Source of the DNA: an uncultured Oscillibacter sp.
Lineage (GTDB): Bacteria; Bacillota; Clostridia; Oscillospirales; Oscillospiraceae
Length of the DNA stretch: 26,388 bases
Assembly: GCA_910585245.1 (NCBI GenBank)
Contig: CAJUCO010000033.1
Span: 1 to 26,388, forward strand
Direction: 5' to 3'
Made by a program: the position numbers and the translations under genes. Every line of letters begins with the position of its first letter. Position 1 is the first letter of the stretch. The notes beneath the pieces are model-generated. The model ran no database searches. It was not told the DNA's origin and saw only the letters and a program-made list of their open reading frames with translations. Below are positions 14,328-22,015 of this stretch, piece after piece.

Positions 14328-15287
14328 TTGAAAAAATTCTTATCGTCACTGCTGGGGCTGGCGCTTTGCCTGAGCCTCGCCACGCCTGCGGCCCTGGCCG
14401 ACGGGCCCTGGAACGGGCGGACTGCCGCTCCCTCCCAGATGTGGACCAGTCTCACCCTGGGGATGAACAATTTCCGGAGAGTCCGGGACTACGCCCCCGG
14501 GACGTTTTCCGATGTGCCCGCCGGAGCCTGGTATGAACAGGGGGTTCAAACCCTTTACGAGCGGGGTCTGACCGAGGGCGGGCGGTCCTTCGCCCCCCAA
14601 GGGGGAATTACCTTGGGCGAGGTGGTGTCCCTGGCGGTGCTGATCCACCGGACCTATAACGGCTGGTCCATGCCCGAGGGCATGAGCGGACTCCAGTACG
14701 CCCTGAATATGGGGATTGTCACCGCGGGGCAGTACGACGACTACACCCTCCCCGCCACCCGGCGGAGCTTTGCCGCCATCATGGCAAACGCCCTCCCTTC
14801 GGAGGCGCTGCGGGGCATCAACATCGTCATGGACGGAGCCATCCCCGACGTGCCCATGGCGGACCCCGGCGCTCCGGGGATTTACCTCCTCTACCGGGCG
14901 GGCGTTCTGGAGGGCGGCGACGCCCGGGGCACCTTCCACCCTGACCGCCCCATCCTTCGGGGCACAGCGGCGGTGATCGCCGGGAGAATGGTGGACCCGG
15001 CCCTGCGGCAGGGAAACACGCTTTTGAAGGAGGAGTCTTTCAGCGTATCCCTGAACCGGACCGCCATGGTGCTGGTTCGGGGACAGAGCGAGAAACTCTC
15101 CGCCTCCATCTTCCCCGTCAACACCGAAAACCGGACCGTGACCTGGGCATCCTCCGAACCCCGGACCGCCACTGTGGGCCAGGACGGCACCGTCACCGCT
15201 TTGCAAACAGGGACCGCCCTGATCATGGCCACCGCCGAGTCCGGAGCCATGGCCACCTGCACCGTCCGGGTGGTGGACTGGACCTGA
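14328..15287 (+). CDS. Secreted S-layer-homology protein with bacterial Ig-like domain
   Basis: A 319-residue exported protein. The signal peptide is clear (MKKFLSSLLGLALCLSLATP, cleavage near ALA-DG at about 24). Three SLH-like repeats follow: FSDVPAGAWYEQGVQTLYERGL (about 64-110), the weaker ALNMGIVTAGQYDDY (about 125-160), and IPDVPMADPGAPGIYLLYRAGVLEGG with FHPDRPILRG (about 166-220). The C-terminus (about 235-315) is a BIG2 Ig-like fold (FPVNTENRTVTWASSEPRTA, VTALQTGTALIMATA). SLH domains bind pyruvylated wall polysaccharide, so this is likely a wall-attached surface protein. It starts at TTG 14328 with GGAGGAGG 6-8 bases upstream. The second repeat lacks several consensus residues. The serpin gene follows in the same direction. 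Confidence 0.9.
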   Translation: MKKFLSSLLGLALCLSLATPAALADGPWNGRTAAPSQMWTSLTLGMNNFRRVRDYAPGTFSDVPAGAWYEQGVQTLYERGLTEGGRSFAPQGGITLGEVVSLAVLIHRTYNGWSMPEGMSGLQYALNMGIVTAGQYDDYTLPATRRSFAAIMANALPSEALRGINIVMDGAIPDVPMADPGAPGIYLLYRAGVLEGGDARGTFHPDRPILRGTAAVIAGRMVDPALRQGNTLLKEESFSVSLNRTAMVLVRGQSEKLSASIFPVNTENRTVTWASSEPRTATVGQDGTVTALQTGTALIMATAESGAMATCTVRVVDWT

Positions 15288-15297
15288 TCTTCCGCCG

Positions 15298-15323
15298 GGA
15301 GGCGAAACCTCCTCCTCCTTTTT
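15298..15323 (+). terminator. Weak terminator between the SLH and serpin genes
   Basis: GGAGG-CGAAA-CCTCC followed by a pyrimidine-rich tail with five T. The stem is short, so partial read-through into the serpin gene is plausible. Confidence 0.5.
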
Positions 15324-15356
15324 GTCGTCTATTCAGGTGAAAAGGAGGTTTACGCC

Positions 15357-16589
15357 ATGAAGACACGTCGATTCGCCCTGCTCCTCATCCTGTTGCTCCT
15401 CGCCGGCTGCGGCCAAACTGGGGGGACGAGAAACCTGACCCGGAATGTGGACCCCGTCTCCACGGAAGTCTCCCAGACCTTGGAAAGCAGGGAGGCCGCC
15501 GCCTTGGCCGGATTTTCCCTGGAGCTTTTGAAGGAGACCTGGACAGGGGAACCCATCCTGATATCCCCTCTCTCGGTTCTCTCCGCCCTGGGCATGGCCG
15601 CCAACGGAGCGGAAGGGAGGACCCGGGAGGAGATAGAGTCCGTCCTCGGCCTTCCGGTGGAGAGGCTAAACGCCGTCCTTGCCGCCTGGACCGCGAATCT
15701 GCCCCAGGAGAAACGCTGCCGGGTAAATTTGGCCAACTCCCTCTGGATTCGGGACGGCGGGACCTTCCAGGTGGACCAGGGGTTTTTGGAGACGGTGGCG
15801 GGGTGGTATCAGGCGGAGGTTTTCGCCTCGGAGTTTGACGCCGCCGCCCTTCAGGAGCTCAACCGCTGGGTGAACAAAAACACCCACGGCATGATTCCGG
15901 AAATTCTGAAAGAAATTCCCGGCGAAGCGGTGATGTATCTTGTCAACGCCCTGGCCCTGGAGGCGGAGTGGGAAACGGTCTATCGGGACGGCCAGGTCCG
16001 GGCGGACCGGATTTTCACCACGGAGGACGGCAGGGAGCAGCCTGTGACGTTGATGTATTCCTCCGAGGGATTGTACCTGGAGGATGAGACCGCCCTGGGA
16101 TTTATGAAACCCTATCAGGGCGGCCGCTGGGCCTTCGCCGCCCTGCTGCCGGAGGAGGGCGTGACCCTGGAGGCGTACCTGGCCTCCCTCACCGGGGAGC
16201 GGCTCCACGAACTGCTGGAGGCGGCGGAGGAGACCCTGGTCTATGCCGCCATCCCAAAGTTCCAGTGCCGGTACGGGGCGAACCTTTCCAAAAGTTTAAA
16301 GGCCATGGGGATGCCGGAGGCCTTCGACCCGGACCGGGCGGACTTCTCCGGCATGGGCAGCTGCTCTTTGGGGCCGCTGTATATCAGCGGGGTCCTCCAC
16401 GAGACCTATCTCGCCGTGGACGAGAAGGGCACCCGGGCGGGAGCCGCCACGGCGGTGGAGATGTCCGGGGGCTCCGCCGGGCCGGGAGCGGCACCGGAGG
16501 TGTATCTGGACCGGCCCTTCCTCTATATGCTGGTGGACCGGGAGACGAACCTCCCCGCCTTTATTGGCGTGGTTACAGACATACGTTAA
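15357..16589 (+). CDS. Lipoprotein serpin (serine protease inhibitor)
   Basis: A 410-residue serpin with a lipoprotein signal: basic start, hydrophobic run and lipobox LLAGC (Cys18), so it should be tethered outside the membrane. The serpin fold is visible from about residue 50: ISPLSVLSALGMAANGAEGRTREEI (helix B-C), NSLWIRD, LNRWVNKNTHGMIPEIL, LVNALALEAEWE, FMKPYQGGRWAFAALLPEEG, and the C-terminal RPFLYMLVDRETNLPAFIGVVTD. The hinge EKGTRAGAATAVEM is of inhibitory type (Gly, Thr, then small residues), but Arg replaces the usual Glu at P13. The scissile region is Gly/Ser/Pro-rich (SGGSAGPGAAPEV) and about four residues longer than in alpha-1-antitrypsin, so P1 is uncertain. AAGGAGG is 8 bases before ATG. 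Target protease unknown; gut relatives inhibit host elastases. Confidence 0.94.
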   Translation: MKTRRFALLLILLLLAGCGQTGGTRNLTRNVDPVSTEVSQTLESREAAALAGFSLELLKETWTGEPILISPLSVLSALGMAANGAEGRTREEIESVLGLPVERLNAVLAAWTANLPQEKRCRVNLANSLWIRDGGTFQVDQGFLETVAGWYQAEVFASEFDAAALQELNRWVNKNTHGMIPEILKEIPGEAVMYLVNALALEAEWETVYRDGQVRADRIFTTEDGREQPVTLMYSSEGLYLEDETALGFMKPYQGGRWAFAALLPEEGVTLEAYLASLTGERLHELLEAAEETLVYAAIPKFQCRYGANLSKSLKAMGMPEAFDPDRADFSGMGSCSLGPLYISGVLHETYLAVDEKGTRAGAATAVEMSGGSAGPGAAPEVYLDRPFLYMLVDRETNLPAFIGVVTDIR

Positions 16590-16593
16590 ACGT

Positions 16594-16624
16594 AAAAGCG
16601 GACGGCTGAGCCGTCCGCTTTTTT
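16594..16624. terminator. Bidirectional terminator between serpin and selD
   Basis: AAAA-GCGGACGGC-TGA-GCCGTCCGC-TTTTTT. A-run and T-run on either side let one hairpin serve the serpin gene (plus) and selD (minus). Confidence 0.9.
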
Positions 16625-16670
16625 ACCGCTGTATCTTTTGCTTGCGCCTGCCGCCGGGCTACGGGGACCC

Positions 16671-17738
16671 TTACAGGACGCCGCCGGACCTCCGCCTGTC
16701 CTTTAGGAAAAGGAACTTTCCTCCCCGGTACTCCCGGACCGTTCCGATGCGCTGGGCGCTGGGGACGCTGGCTCTTAAGTCCTCATACAGGGCCTCTGCA
16801 TCCTCCGGGTCCACCGCCATCAGAAGGCCGCCGGAGGTCTGGGGGTCGTAGAGCAAGTCCTGCTGCCACAGCTCCGTCTCACCGGGGTCCACAAAGCCAC
16901 CGGCAAAAGAGCGGTTGCGGTACATCCCCTCGGGAAGGATGCCCACCCGCGCCAGCGCCGCCGCCTCCGGAATCAAATCCACGGACTCCACGTGAATCTC
17001 CAGCTCCACACCGCTGCCCTGGGCCATCTCCAAACCGTGGCCCAGGAGACCAAATCCCGTCACATCGGTGCAGGCGTGAACCCGGTGTGAAACCATGGCG
17101 TCCCGGGCGGACTTGTTCAAAGTGGTCATGAGGCGATAGGCCCTCTCCAGAGCCGCCGGAGGAGCCAGCCCCGCCTTGGCGGCGGTGGTGAGCACGCCGG
17201 TTCCCAGGGGCTTGGTAAGCAGCAGCACATCCCCCGGTTTTGCCCCGGAGTTGGTGAGCATCTTCGCCGGGTGGACAAAGCCGGTGACCGCCAGACCGTA
17301 CTTGGGCTCGTCGTCCAGAATGCTGTGGCCTCCGGTGATCAGGGCCCCGGCCTCGTAGACCTTTTCATACCCGCCCCGCAAAAGGTCGTGGACCGCCTGA
17401 GAGGGCATATCCCCGGGAACGGCCATGATATTGAGACAGAGCTTGGGCTCGCCGCCCATGGCGTACACGTCGGAAAGGGCGTTGGCCGCGGCAATCTGTC
17501 CGAAGAGGTAGGGGTCGTCGGCGATGGGGGGAAAGAAATCCACCGTCTGAACCAGGGCCAGCTCCTCACTGAGGCGGTAGACGGAGGCGTCGTCGCTTCG
17601 GTCAAATCCCACCAGCAAATTGGGGTCCCGGTGGACCTGGAGCCCCTCCAGAAGCCGGGCCAGGGTCCCCGCTCCCACCTTCGCGCCACAGCCGGCACAT
17701 TTGGCCAGTTTCGTCAGCTTGACCGGGTTCTCAGACAT
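16671..17738 (-). CDS. selD: Selenide, water dikinase (selenophosphate synthetase)
   Basis: Makes selenophosphate from selenide and ATP, the selenium donor for selenocysteine, selenouridine and labile selenium cofactors. The 355-residue protein has the catalytic pair Cys17 and Lys20 in CAGCGAK, at the same positions as in E. coli SelD; this is the cysteine form, not selenocysteine. Other family signatures are DFFPPIADDPYLFGQIAAANALSDVYAMGG, the metal-binding Asp region, GGHSI and VTGFGLLGHGLEM, ending with YDPQTSGGLL (AIRS_C). AAGGAGG lies 7 bases before the ATG. It is 32 bases after yqeB in the same direction, which ties it to selenium-dependent molybdenum hydroxylases. No selA, selB or selC lies within the window. 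Confidence 0.97.
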   Translation of the reverse strand: MSENPVKLTKLAKCAGCGAKVGAGTLARLLEGLQVHRDPNLLVGFDRSDDASVYRLSEELALVQTVDFFPPIADDPYLFGQIAAANALSDVYAMGGEPKLCLNIMAVPGDMPSQAVHDLLRGGYEKVYEAGALITGGHSILDDEPKYGLAVTGFVHPAKMLTNSGAKPGDVLLLTKPLGTGVLTTAAKAGLAPPAALERAYRLMTTLNKSARDAMVSHRVHACTDVTGFGLLGHGLEMAQGSGVELEIHVESVDLIPEAAALARVGILPEGMYRNRSFAGGFVDPGETELWQQDLLYDPQTSGGLLMAVDPEDAEALYEDLRASVPSAQRIGTVREYRGGKFLFLKDRRRSGGVL

Positions 17739-17770
17739 GAAACCGCCTCCTTAGTCAATCCGAATTGTAA

Positions 17771-18571
17771 TTATATATCTCTATTCAACACATTGGATAG
17801 GCATAACACCGCCTCCAGCACCCCGCCGCCCACGGACAGGGCCTTGTCGCTGGCGCAATAGCAGTGCGCTGGCTCGCACCTGGGGTCAACGTCTCCCGCC
17901 TTCATTCCCCTGTGGACCGGAGTTCCCTCCGGCAGGATGCCCCGGAGCACGCCGTCCAGAGTGCAGGCCATGGGAACGCCGTTTACCTCACCGGCCACAT
18001 CCCCCATGCGCACCTGGGCGCCGATGTCCAGCCGTTGGTGGAACACCCCGTCCGCCGGAGCCCGGAGAACCCGTTCCCCGGCAAAGCCGCCGATGAGGCC
18101 GGGAACGCCGGTGTTGGGCTGGGCGGAGCCCCGGTAGAGCACCCGGCCCAGGTAGTGGCCCCGCATGGTTTCCACCACGGCGTGACAATCCTCCCCCGCC
18201 GTGAAGCCGGGGCCCACGCCGATGACCACCGGGGCATCGGTAATCCGGGTGCCCAGGTTCCTCTTTGCCAGGATGGCGTCCACCACCGCGTCGGGCCTCA
18301 GGTCCGGGAGGCAGGTTCCCTCCGGGTCCACCAGCACGGGAATCACCCCCGTTTCCAGCAACTCCCGCGCCTGGGACAGGGACTCCGCCCGGTGGGCGGC
18401 TATGTCTTCCACCAGAGCTTTCCCATGGACAACGGCCTGGGAAAAGGACACGGTCCGGCGGATGGCAGTGGGCTGGGGCAGATCTGTCATAACTACCCGG
18501 ATGCCCGCCCGCCAGAGGCGGAGGGCCACGCCGGTGGCAATGTCCCCTGCGCCGCGAATAACGGCTAGCAT
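17771..18571 (-). CDS. yqeB: Selenium-dependent molybdenum hydroxylase maturation protein YqeB
   Basis: Member of the YqeB/EF2563 family, a genomic marker of selenium-dependent molybdenum hydroxylases (xanthine dehydrogenase or purine hydroxylase type); thought to help insert the labile selenium or mature the cofactor. The 266-residue protein begins VIRGAGDIATGVALRLWRAG, an XdhC/Rossmann-like dinucleotide-binding start, and contains VVIGVGPGFTAGEDCHAVVETMRGHYLGRVLYRG and NTGVPGLIGG, highly typical of the family. The C-terminal CYCASDKALSVGGGVLEAVL closes it. ATG 18571 is supported by AAGGAG 8 bases upstream; it overlaps the end of yqeC by 7 bases, so the pair is translationally coupled. selD follows 32 bases downstream. 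Confidence 0.93.
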   Translation of the reverse strand: MLAVIRGAGDIATGVALRLWRAGIRVVMTDLPQPTAIRRTVSFSQAVVHGKALVEDIAAHRAESLSQARELLETGVIPVLVDPEGTCLPDLRPDAVVDAILAKRNLGTRITDAPVVIGVGPGFTAGEDCHAVVETMRGHYLGRVLYRGSAQPNTGVPGLIGGFAGERVLRAPADGVFHQRLDIGAQVRMGDVAGEVNGVPMACTLDGVLRGILPEGTPVHRGMKAGDVDPRCEPAHCYCASDKALSVGGGVLEAVLCLSNVLNRDI

Positions 18572-19239
18572 GAAAAAAACTCCTTTCGCAACAAGGACCC
18601 CGCCCCGGTGGGGCAGGGCAACCGCGCCGCCAGGGCGGCGGCCAGACGACGCTCTCCGGCCGATTCCGTCTGATTGAGGAAGACCCGGTCGTGAACTTTC
18701 TCCGCCAGCAGCACCGACGCCTGGGTTTCCGGCGTGGCGGCGTCTTCTTCCAACACCCCCGCCAACCGGGCATAGAGGGCGGGGCGGTGCGCCGCCTCTT
18801 GAATGGGACGGCCAAAGCCGGAGACCCCGGCGACAAGCACGGTCTGGTTTGCCTCCGGGGGAATCACCGGCTCGTGGGGGGCGTGAGCCTTGAGCGGGCG
18901 GCCCGCCGCGCCGTCCGCCTCCACCAGCACATAGTCCGCCATTGCCGCCAGACGGGAAAAGGGAATCTCCACTCCGGTGAGTTTTCCCGTGCCGGGAACC
19001 GGGGCCCCGGCGCAGAGGAGGCGGCGGGACTTCAAAGCCGCCTCCAGAGTCTCCTCCCTGGGGCAAATCAGGTTGGGAAGGCCTTTGAAGGGGAAGATTT
19101 TCGTCGTGGTGCAGAGGAGGACCCGGGCTCCGCCGGAGGCCAGCTCCTCCCCCAGAGTTTGAAGCAAGGCCGTCTTCCCCCCGCCGCCGATGACGGCGGT
19201 GACCCCAGTGCGAATGGCCAGAAGCCGCGAAAGGCGCAA
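18565..19239 (-). CDS. yqeC: Selenium-dependent hydroxylase accessory protein YqeC
   Basis: P-loop accessory protein of the YqeC family (224 residues), always found with YqeB and SelD in organisms that use a selenium-containing molybdenum hydroxylase. The nucleotide-binding loop is VIGGGGKTALLQTL (about 12-27); LLCTTTKIFPF follows, then DYVLVEADGAAGRPLKAHAPHEPVIP, the most characteristic block of the family, and an ending VFLNQTESAGERRLAAALA. I start it at TTG 19239, with GGAGG 7 bases upstream, rather than the TTG at 19254, which overlaps that ribosome site. First gene of the yqeC-yqeB-selD operon; promoter at 19271-19299. Confidence 0.92.
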   Translation of the reverse strand: MRLSRLLAIRTGVTAVIGGGGKTALLQTLGEELASGGARVLLCTTTKIFPFKGLPNLICPREETLEAALKSRRLLCAGAPVPGTGKLTGVEIPFSRLAAMADYVLVEADGAAGRPLKAHAPHEPVIPPEANQTVLVAGVSGFGRPIQEAAHRPALYARLAGVLEEDAATPETQASVLLAEKVHDRVFLNQTESAGERRLAAALAARLPCPTGAGSLLRKEFFSC

Positions 19240-19270
19240 AACATCCCCTCCCAACCGTTGTTCTTTCTAT

Positions 19271-19299
19271 AGAATAACATTAAGGGAGTCCGCCGTCAA
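19271..19299 (-). promoter_or_regulatory. Promoter of the yqeC-yqeB-selD operon
   Basis: Minus strand TTGACG (19294-19299), 17-base spacer, TATTCT (19271-19276). Its -35 is separated by only 7 bases from the -35 of the divergent greA promoter. Confidence 0.75.
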
Positions 19300-19306
19300 G
19301 GGCAGC

Positions 19307-19335
19307 TTGACAGCGGCGGCGGAAGGGGCTATGAT
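19307..19335 (+). promoter_or_regulatory. Promoter of greA
   Basis: Consensus TTGACA (19307-19312), 17-base spacer, TATGAT (19330-19335), back to back with the yqeC promoter. The transcript would start near 19342, giving a leader of under 30 bases. Confidence 0.85.
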
Positions 19336-19369
19336 GGAGCGGCAAATCCAGAAAACGGAGGAATGGGTC

Positions 19370-19873
19370 ATGTATGACGAGTTGACGGCTGTGGATATCA
19401 AGAAGATGAAGGAAGAGCTGGACCACCGAATCCAAGTGCTGCGGCCCCAGCTGATTGAGGAGGTCCAGACCGCCCGGGCCTTTGGGGATCTCAGCGAGAA
19501 TTTTGAATACAAGTGCGCCAAGCAGGCGAAGGGCCGCAATGACAGCCGTATCCGGTATCTGGAGCGGATGATCCGCACGGCGAAGGTCATCCAGGTACAG
19601 GACACGGCGGACGCCGTGGGGCTGTTTGACCGGGTGACGATTTACAACGAGATGGTGAAAAAAGAGATGGAAGTCCGCATTGTCACCACCCTGCGCCAGG
19701 ACGCGCTGAAGGGACTGGTGAGCAAGGAATCCCCGGTGGGGAAGGCGCTTCTCGGCCACCGGACCGGGGAGCGGGTGGAGATTGAGGTGAACCCCAATAT
19801 GAAGTATTTCGTTGAAATACGGAAAATTGAAAAAGGGGAAGACGACGAGAGCTTAACTATCAGTTCCTATTAA
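19370..19873 (+). CDS. greA: Transcription elongation factor GreA-family protein
   Basis: Secondary-channel factor that stimulates RNA cleavage by backtracked RNA polymerase. The 167-residue product has the N-terminal antiparallel coiled coil with the catalytic acidic tip ARAFGDLSENFEY (the GDLSEN Asp and Glu that position magnesium) and the C-terminal FKBP-like domain with DRVTIYNEM and SPVGKALLGHRTGERVEIEVN. It is slightly longer than GreA (about 158), with a charged tail KIEKGEDDESLTISSY, and spacing KCAKQAKGRNDSRIRYLERMI is typical of GreA. ATG 19370 has GGAGG 8 bases upstream; the longer open frame to the left overlaps both promoters. A second GreA may exist elsewhere. Convergent with pyk across the foldback element. 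Confidence 0.94.
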   Translation: MYDELTAVDIKKMKEELDHRIQVLRPQLIEEVQTARAFGDLSENFEYKCAKQAKGRNDSRIRYLERMIRTAKVIQVQDTADAVGLFDRVTIYNEMVKKEMEVRIVTTLRQDALKGLVSKESPVGKALLGHRTGERVEIEVNPNMKYFVEIRKIEKGEDDESLTISSY

Positions 19874-19879
19874 GAAATA

Positions 19880-20463
19880 CAGCCATGATGATGGCTGGTG
19901 CATCGCACCCCCCATTTTCTCTTTTCCTTCTGGAAGAAAACGAGAAAACGGGCCGTGCACGGTCCAAAAGAGAAAAAGAAGTAACGGAGGACGCGACGGG
20001 GGCGCGCCTGAATGAACGGCGGAGCCGGAATGACTTCCCACGCGCAATGAAATTAAGCGGGGGTTTGTTCCTCGACGAATGGACAAGCTGCTCTTTTCGC
20101 TGCCGCTACCCTGGCAATCGGAAAAGTATAGAAGGTCTACCGTTTTTCAGCGGTAGACCTTCTTCTGCTTTTGGTGCGGGGTTCTTCAAAGCCCGGTAAA
20201 CGCAGCTTTACAGCAACCACCGGGGTGCGGCAGCAAAAAGAGGAGCTGGTCCATTCAGTGAAGAGCAACCCCCGTGCGAATGAATTGCGCGAGGGTAGTC
20301 ATTCCGGCTCCGCCGTTCATTCAGGCGTGCTCCCGTCCCTCGTCCCCCCGCAGGGCGTATACTTCCTTTTCTCTTTTGGACCGTGCACGGCCCGTTTTCT
20401 CTTTTCCTTCTGGAAGGAAAAGAGAAAATGGGGGGTGCATTGCACCAGCTAGCATCCTAGCTG
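19880..20463. repeat. Large foldback element: two ~245-bp inverted arms, each a chain of hairpins
   Basis: The left arm (about 19880-20129) and the reverse complement of the right arm (about 20164-20463) match over nearly their whole length, with only short indels. Shared blocks include GGGCCGTGCACGGTCC, CTGAATGAACGGCGGAGCCG and GCGGGGGTT-like ends. Each arm starts with a short hairpin: CAGCCAT-GATG-ATGGCTG on the left, CAGCTAG-CATC-CTAGCTG on the right. The stems differ at three paired positions and stay paired. A second hairpin GGTGC/GCACC and a third TTTTCTC-rich one follow in both arms. The centre is a 13-bp hairpin. No coding frame is credible. It fills the gap between convergent greA and pyk and looks like a non-autonomous mobile or repeat element. 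Confidence 0.8.
20130..20163. terminator. Central hairpin of the foldback element
   Basis: AGAAGGTCTACCG (20130-20142), 8-base loop containing five T, exact complement 20151-20163. It can act as a bidirectional terminator for greA and pyk transcripts. Confidence 0.6.
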
Positions 20464-20517
20464 AAATCCCCCCGCCCGCAAGGGCGAGCAAAATCCCCCC
20501 CCCGCTTGGCAAAGCGG
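20464..20517 (-). terminator. Two hairpins followed by G-runs, downstream of pyk
   Basis: Read on the minus strand, CCGCTT-TGCC-AAGCGG is followed by a run of G and ATTT, then CGCCC-TTGC-GGGCG is followed by a second run of G and ATTT. Position fits a 3' end signal for pyk, but the G-runs in place of T-runs are unusual. Confidence 0.45.
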
Positions 20518-20519
20518 CC

Positions 20520-21956
20520 TTACAGCTCCTTTCCCTCAATCACCTGGGCCTTGATGAGGTTCGTGGACCCGCTCTGCCCCAGGGGCACCCCGGCGGTAAT
20601 AACCACCGTGTCCCCGGGCTGGACCAGCCCCTCCTTCACCGCCACCTCGGCGGAGAGGGAGAAAATCCGGTCCGTGGAGTTCACTTCTCCGGTGAGGAAG
20701 GGAATCACGCCCCAGCAGATGGACAGCTGCCGCCGGGTCTTTTCGTGCATGGTCAGCGCCGCCACCGGGCAGGCGGGGCGGAAGCGGCAGATCATCCGGG
20801 CCGTCCGGCCGGAGCTGCTGGCGGCCAGGATGGCCGTGGCGTTCAGGTCCCGGGCTGTGAGGCAGCAGGTGTGGGTGATGGCGTCGTTGATATTATTGGA
20901 GGTGGTAATCACCAGCTGTTTCTGGAAGCGCTTCCAGTAATCAATGGACCCCTCCGCCTCCGTGACGATTTCCAGCATAGCCGCCAGAGCCTCCACAGGG
21001 TACTTGCCCCCGGCGGTCTCCCCGGAGAGCATGACGCAGCTGGTGCCGTCGTACACGGCGTTGGCTACATCGGAGACCTCCGCCCGGGTGGGGCGGGGGT
21101 TGCGCATCATGGAGTCCAGCATCTGGGTGGCGGTGATGACGGGCTTGCCCGCCTGGAGCCCTTTGCGAATCATCTGCTTCTGGAGGGCGGGAACCTTGGC
21201 GGCGGGAATCTCCACACCCAGGTCACCCCGGGCCACCATGACCCCGTCGGCGGCTTCCAGAATGCCGTCCAGGTTGTCGATGCCCTCCTGATTTTCGATT
21301 TTCGCAATGATTTTCACTTGGTCTCCGCCGCAGTCGTGGAGAACCTGCCGGACGGCTTCCACATCGGCGGGGCGGCGGACGAAGGAGGCGGCGATGAAGT
21401 CAAAGTCATTCTCCACGCCAAAGCGGATATCCGCCACGTCCTTTTCCGTCAGGGCGGGAAGCTGAATGCGGGCCCCGGGGATATTGATGGATTTATTGGC
21501 GGAGAGGGTTCCGCCGTTCTCCACCTCGCAGATGATATCGAACCCCTGGATTTCCCGAACCCGCATGGCCACCAGCCCGTCGTCAATCAGAATTTCCTGG
21601 CCGGGAATCACTTCCTCGTGGAGCCTGGGGTAGGTGACGGAGACCCGCCGGGCGGTGCCGGGAACGTCCTCCACCGTCAGGGTGAAGGTCTCCCCGGCGG
21701 TGAGGTCCACGGTCTTGCTCTCAAAGCTCCGGATGCGGATCTCCGGCCCCTTGGTGTCCAGAATGGTGGCTACAGGGCTGCCCATCCGGTCCCGGATGGC
21801 CTTCAGGCGGTTCAACCGCTCCAGGTGCTCCGGGTGGCTGCCGTGGGAAAAGTTGAACCGGGCGCCGTTCATGCCCCCCTTGATCAGGGCGACGATCATA
21901 TCCTCGCTGTCCACGGCGGGGCCCAGGGTACAGATGATTTTGGTTTTTCTCAGCAT
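20520..21956 (-). CDS. pyk: Pyruvate kinase
   Basis: Last ATP-forming step of glycolysis: PEP plus ADP to pyruvate and ATP. The 478-residue protein begins RKTKIICTLGPA and carries NFSHGSHPEH, ILDTKGPEIR, the active-site KIENQEGIDNLD lysine region, MVARGDLGVEIP and KPVITATQMLDSM, then the C-terminal regulatory domain. It lacks the extra C-terminal PEP-utiliser-like domain found in Bacillus enzymes, so it is the short form. AGGAGG is 8 bases before ATG 21956. It is monocistronic, with a TATAAT promoter upstream and a LacI/CcpA-type palindrome about 80 bases further out, and converges with greA. Confidence 0.98.
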   Translation of the reverse strand: MLRKTKIICTLGPAVDSEDMIVALIKGGMNGARFNFSHGSHPEHLERLNRLKAIRDRMGSPVATILDTKGPEIRIRSFESKTVDLTAGETFTLTVEDVPGTARRVSVTYPRLHEEVIPGQEILIDDGLVAMRVREIQGFDIICEVENGGTLSANKSINIPGARIQLPALTEKDVADIRFGVENDFDFIAASFVRRPADVEAVRQVLHDCGGDQVKIIAKIENQEGIDNLDGILEAADGVMVARGDLGVEIPAAKVPALQKQMIRKGLQAGKPVITATQMLDSMMRNPRPTRAEVSDVANAVYDGTSCVMLSGETAGGKYPVEALAAMLEIVTEAEGSIDYWKRFQKQLVITTSNNINDAITHTCCLTARDLNATAILAASSSGRTARMICRFRPACPVAALTMHEKTRRQLSICWGVIPFLTGEVNSTDRIFSLSAEVAVKEGLVQPGDTVVITAGVPLGQSGSTNLIKAQVIEGKEL

Positions 21957-22015
21957 ATGAAATTCCTCCTGTAAACTCCCTCCGGCGGGGAGTCAAATCC
22001 GTTCTTGTTAACTTC

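Noticed and set aside
16671..17738. Possible in-frame selenocysteine in selD
   Set aside because: Position 17 is an ordinary cysteine codon and the frame has no internal TGA.
20274..21974. A 566-codon plus-strand frame opposite pyk
   Set aside because: Antisense of an intact pyruvate kinase, and its start runs through the foldback element.
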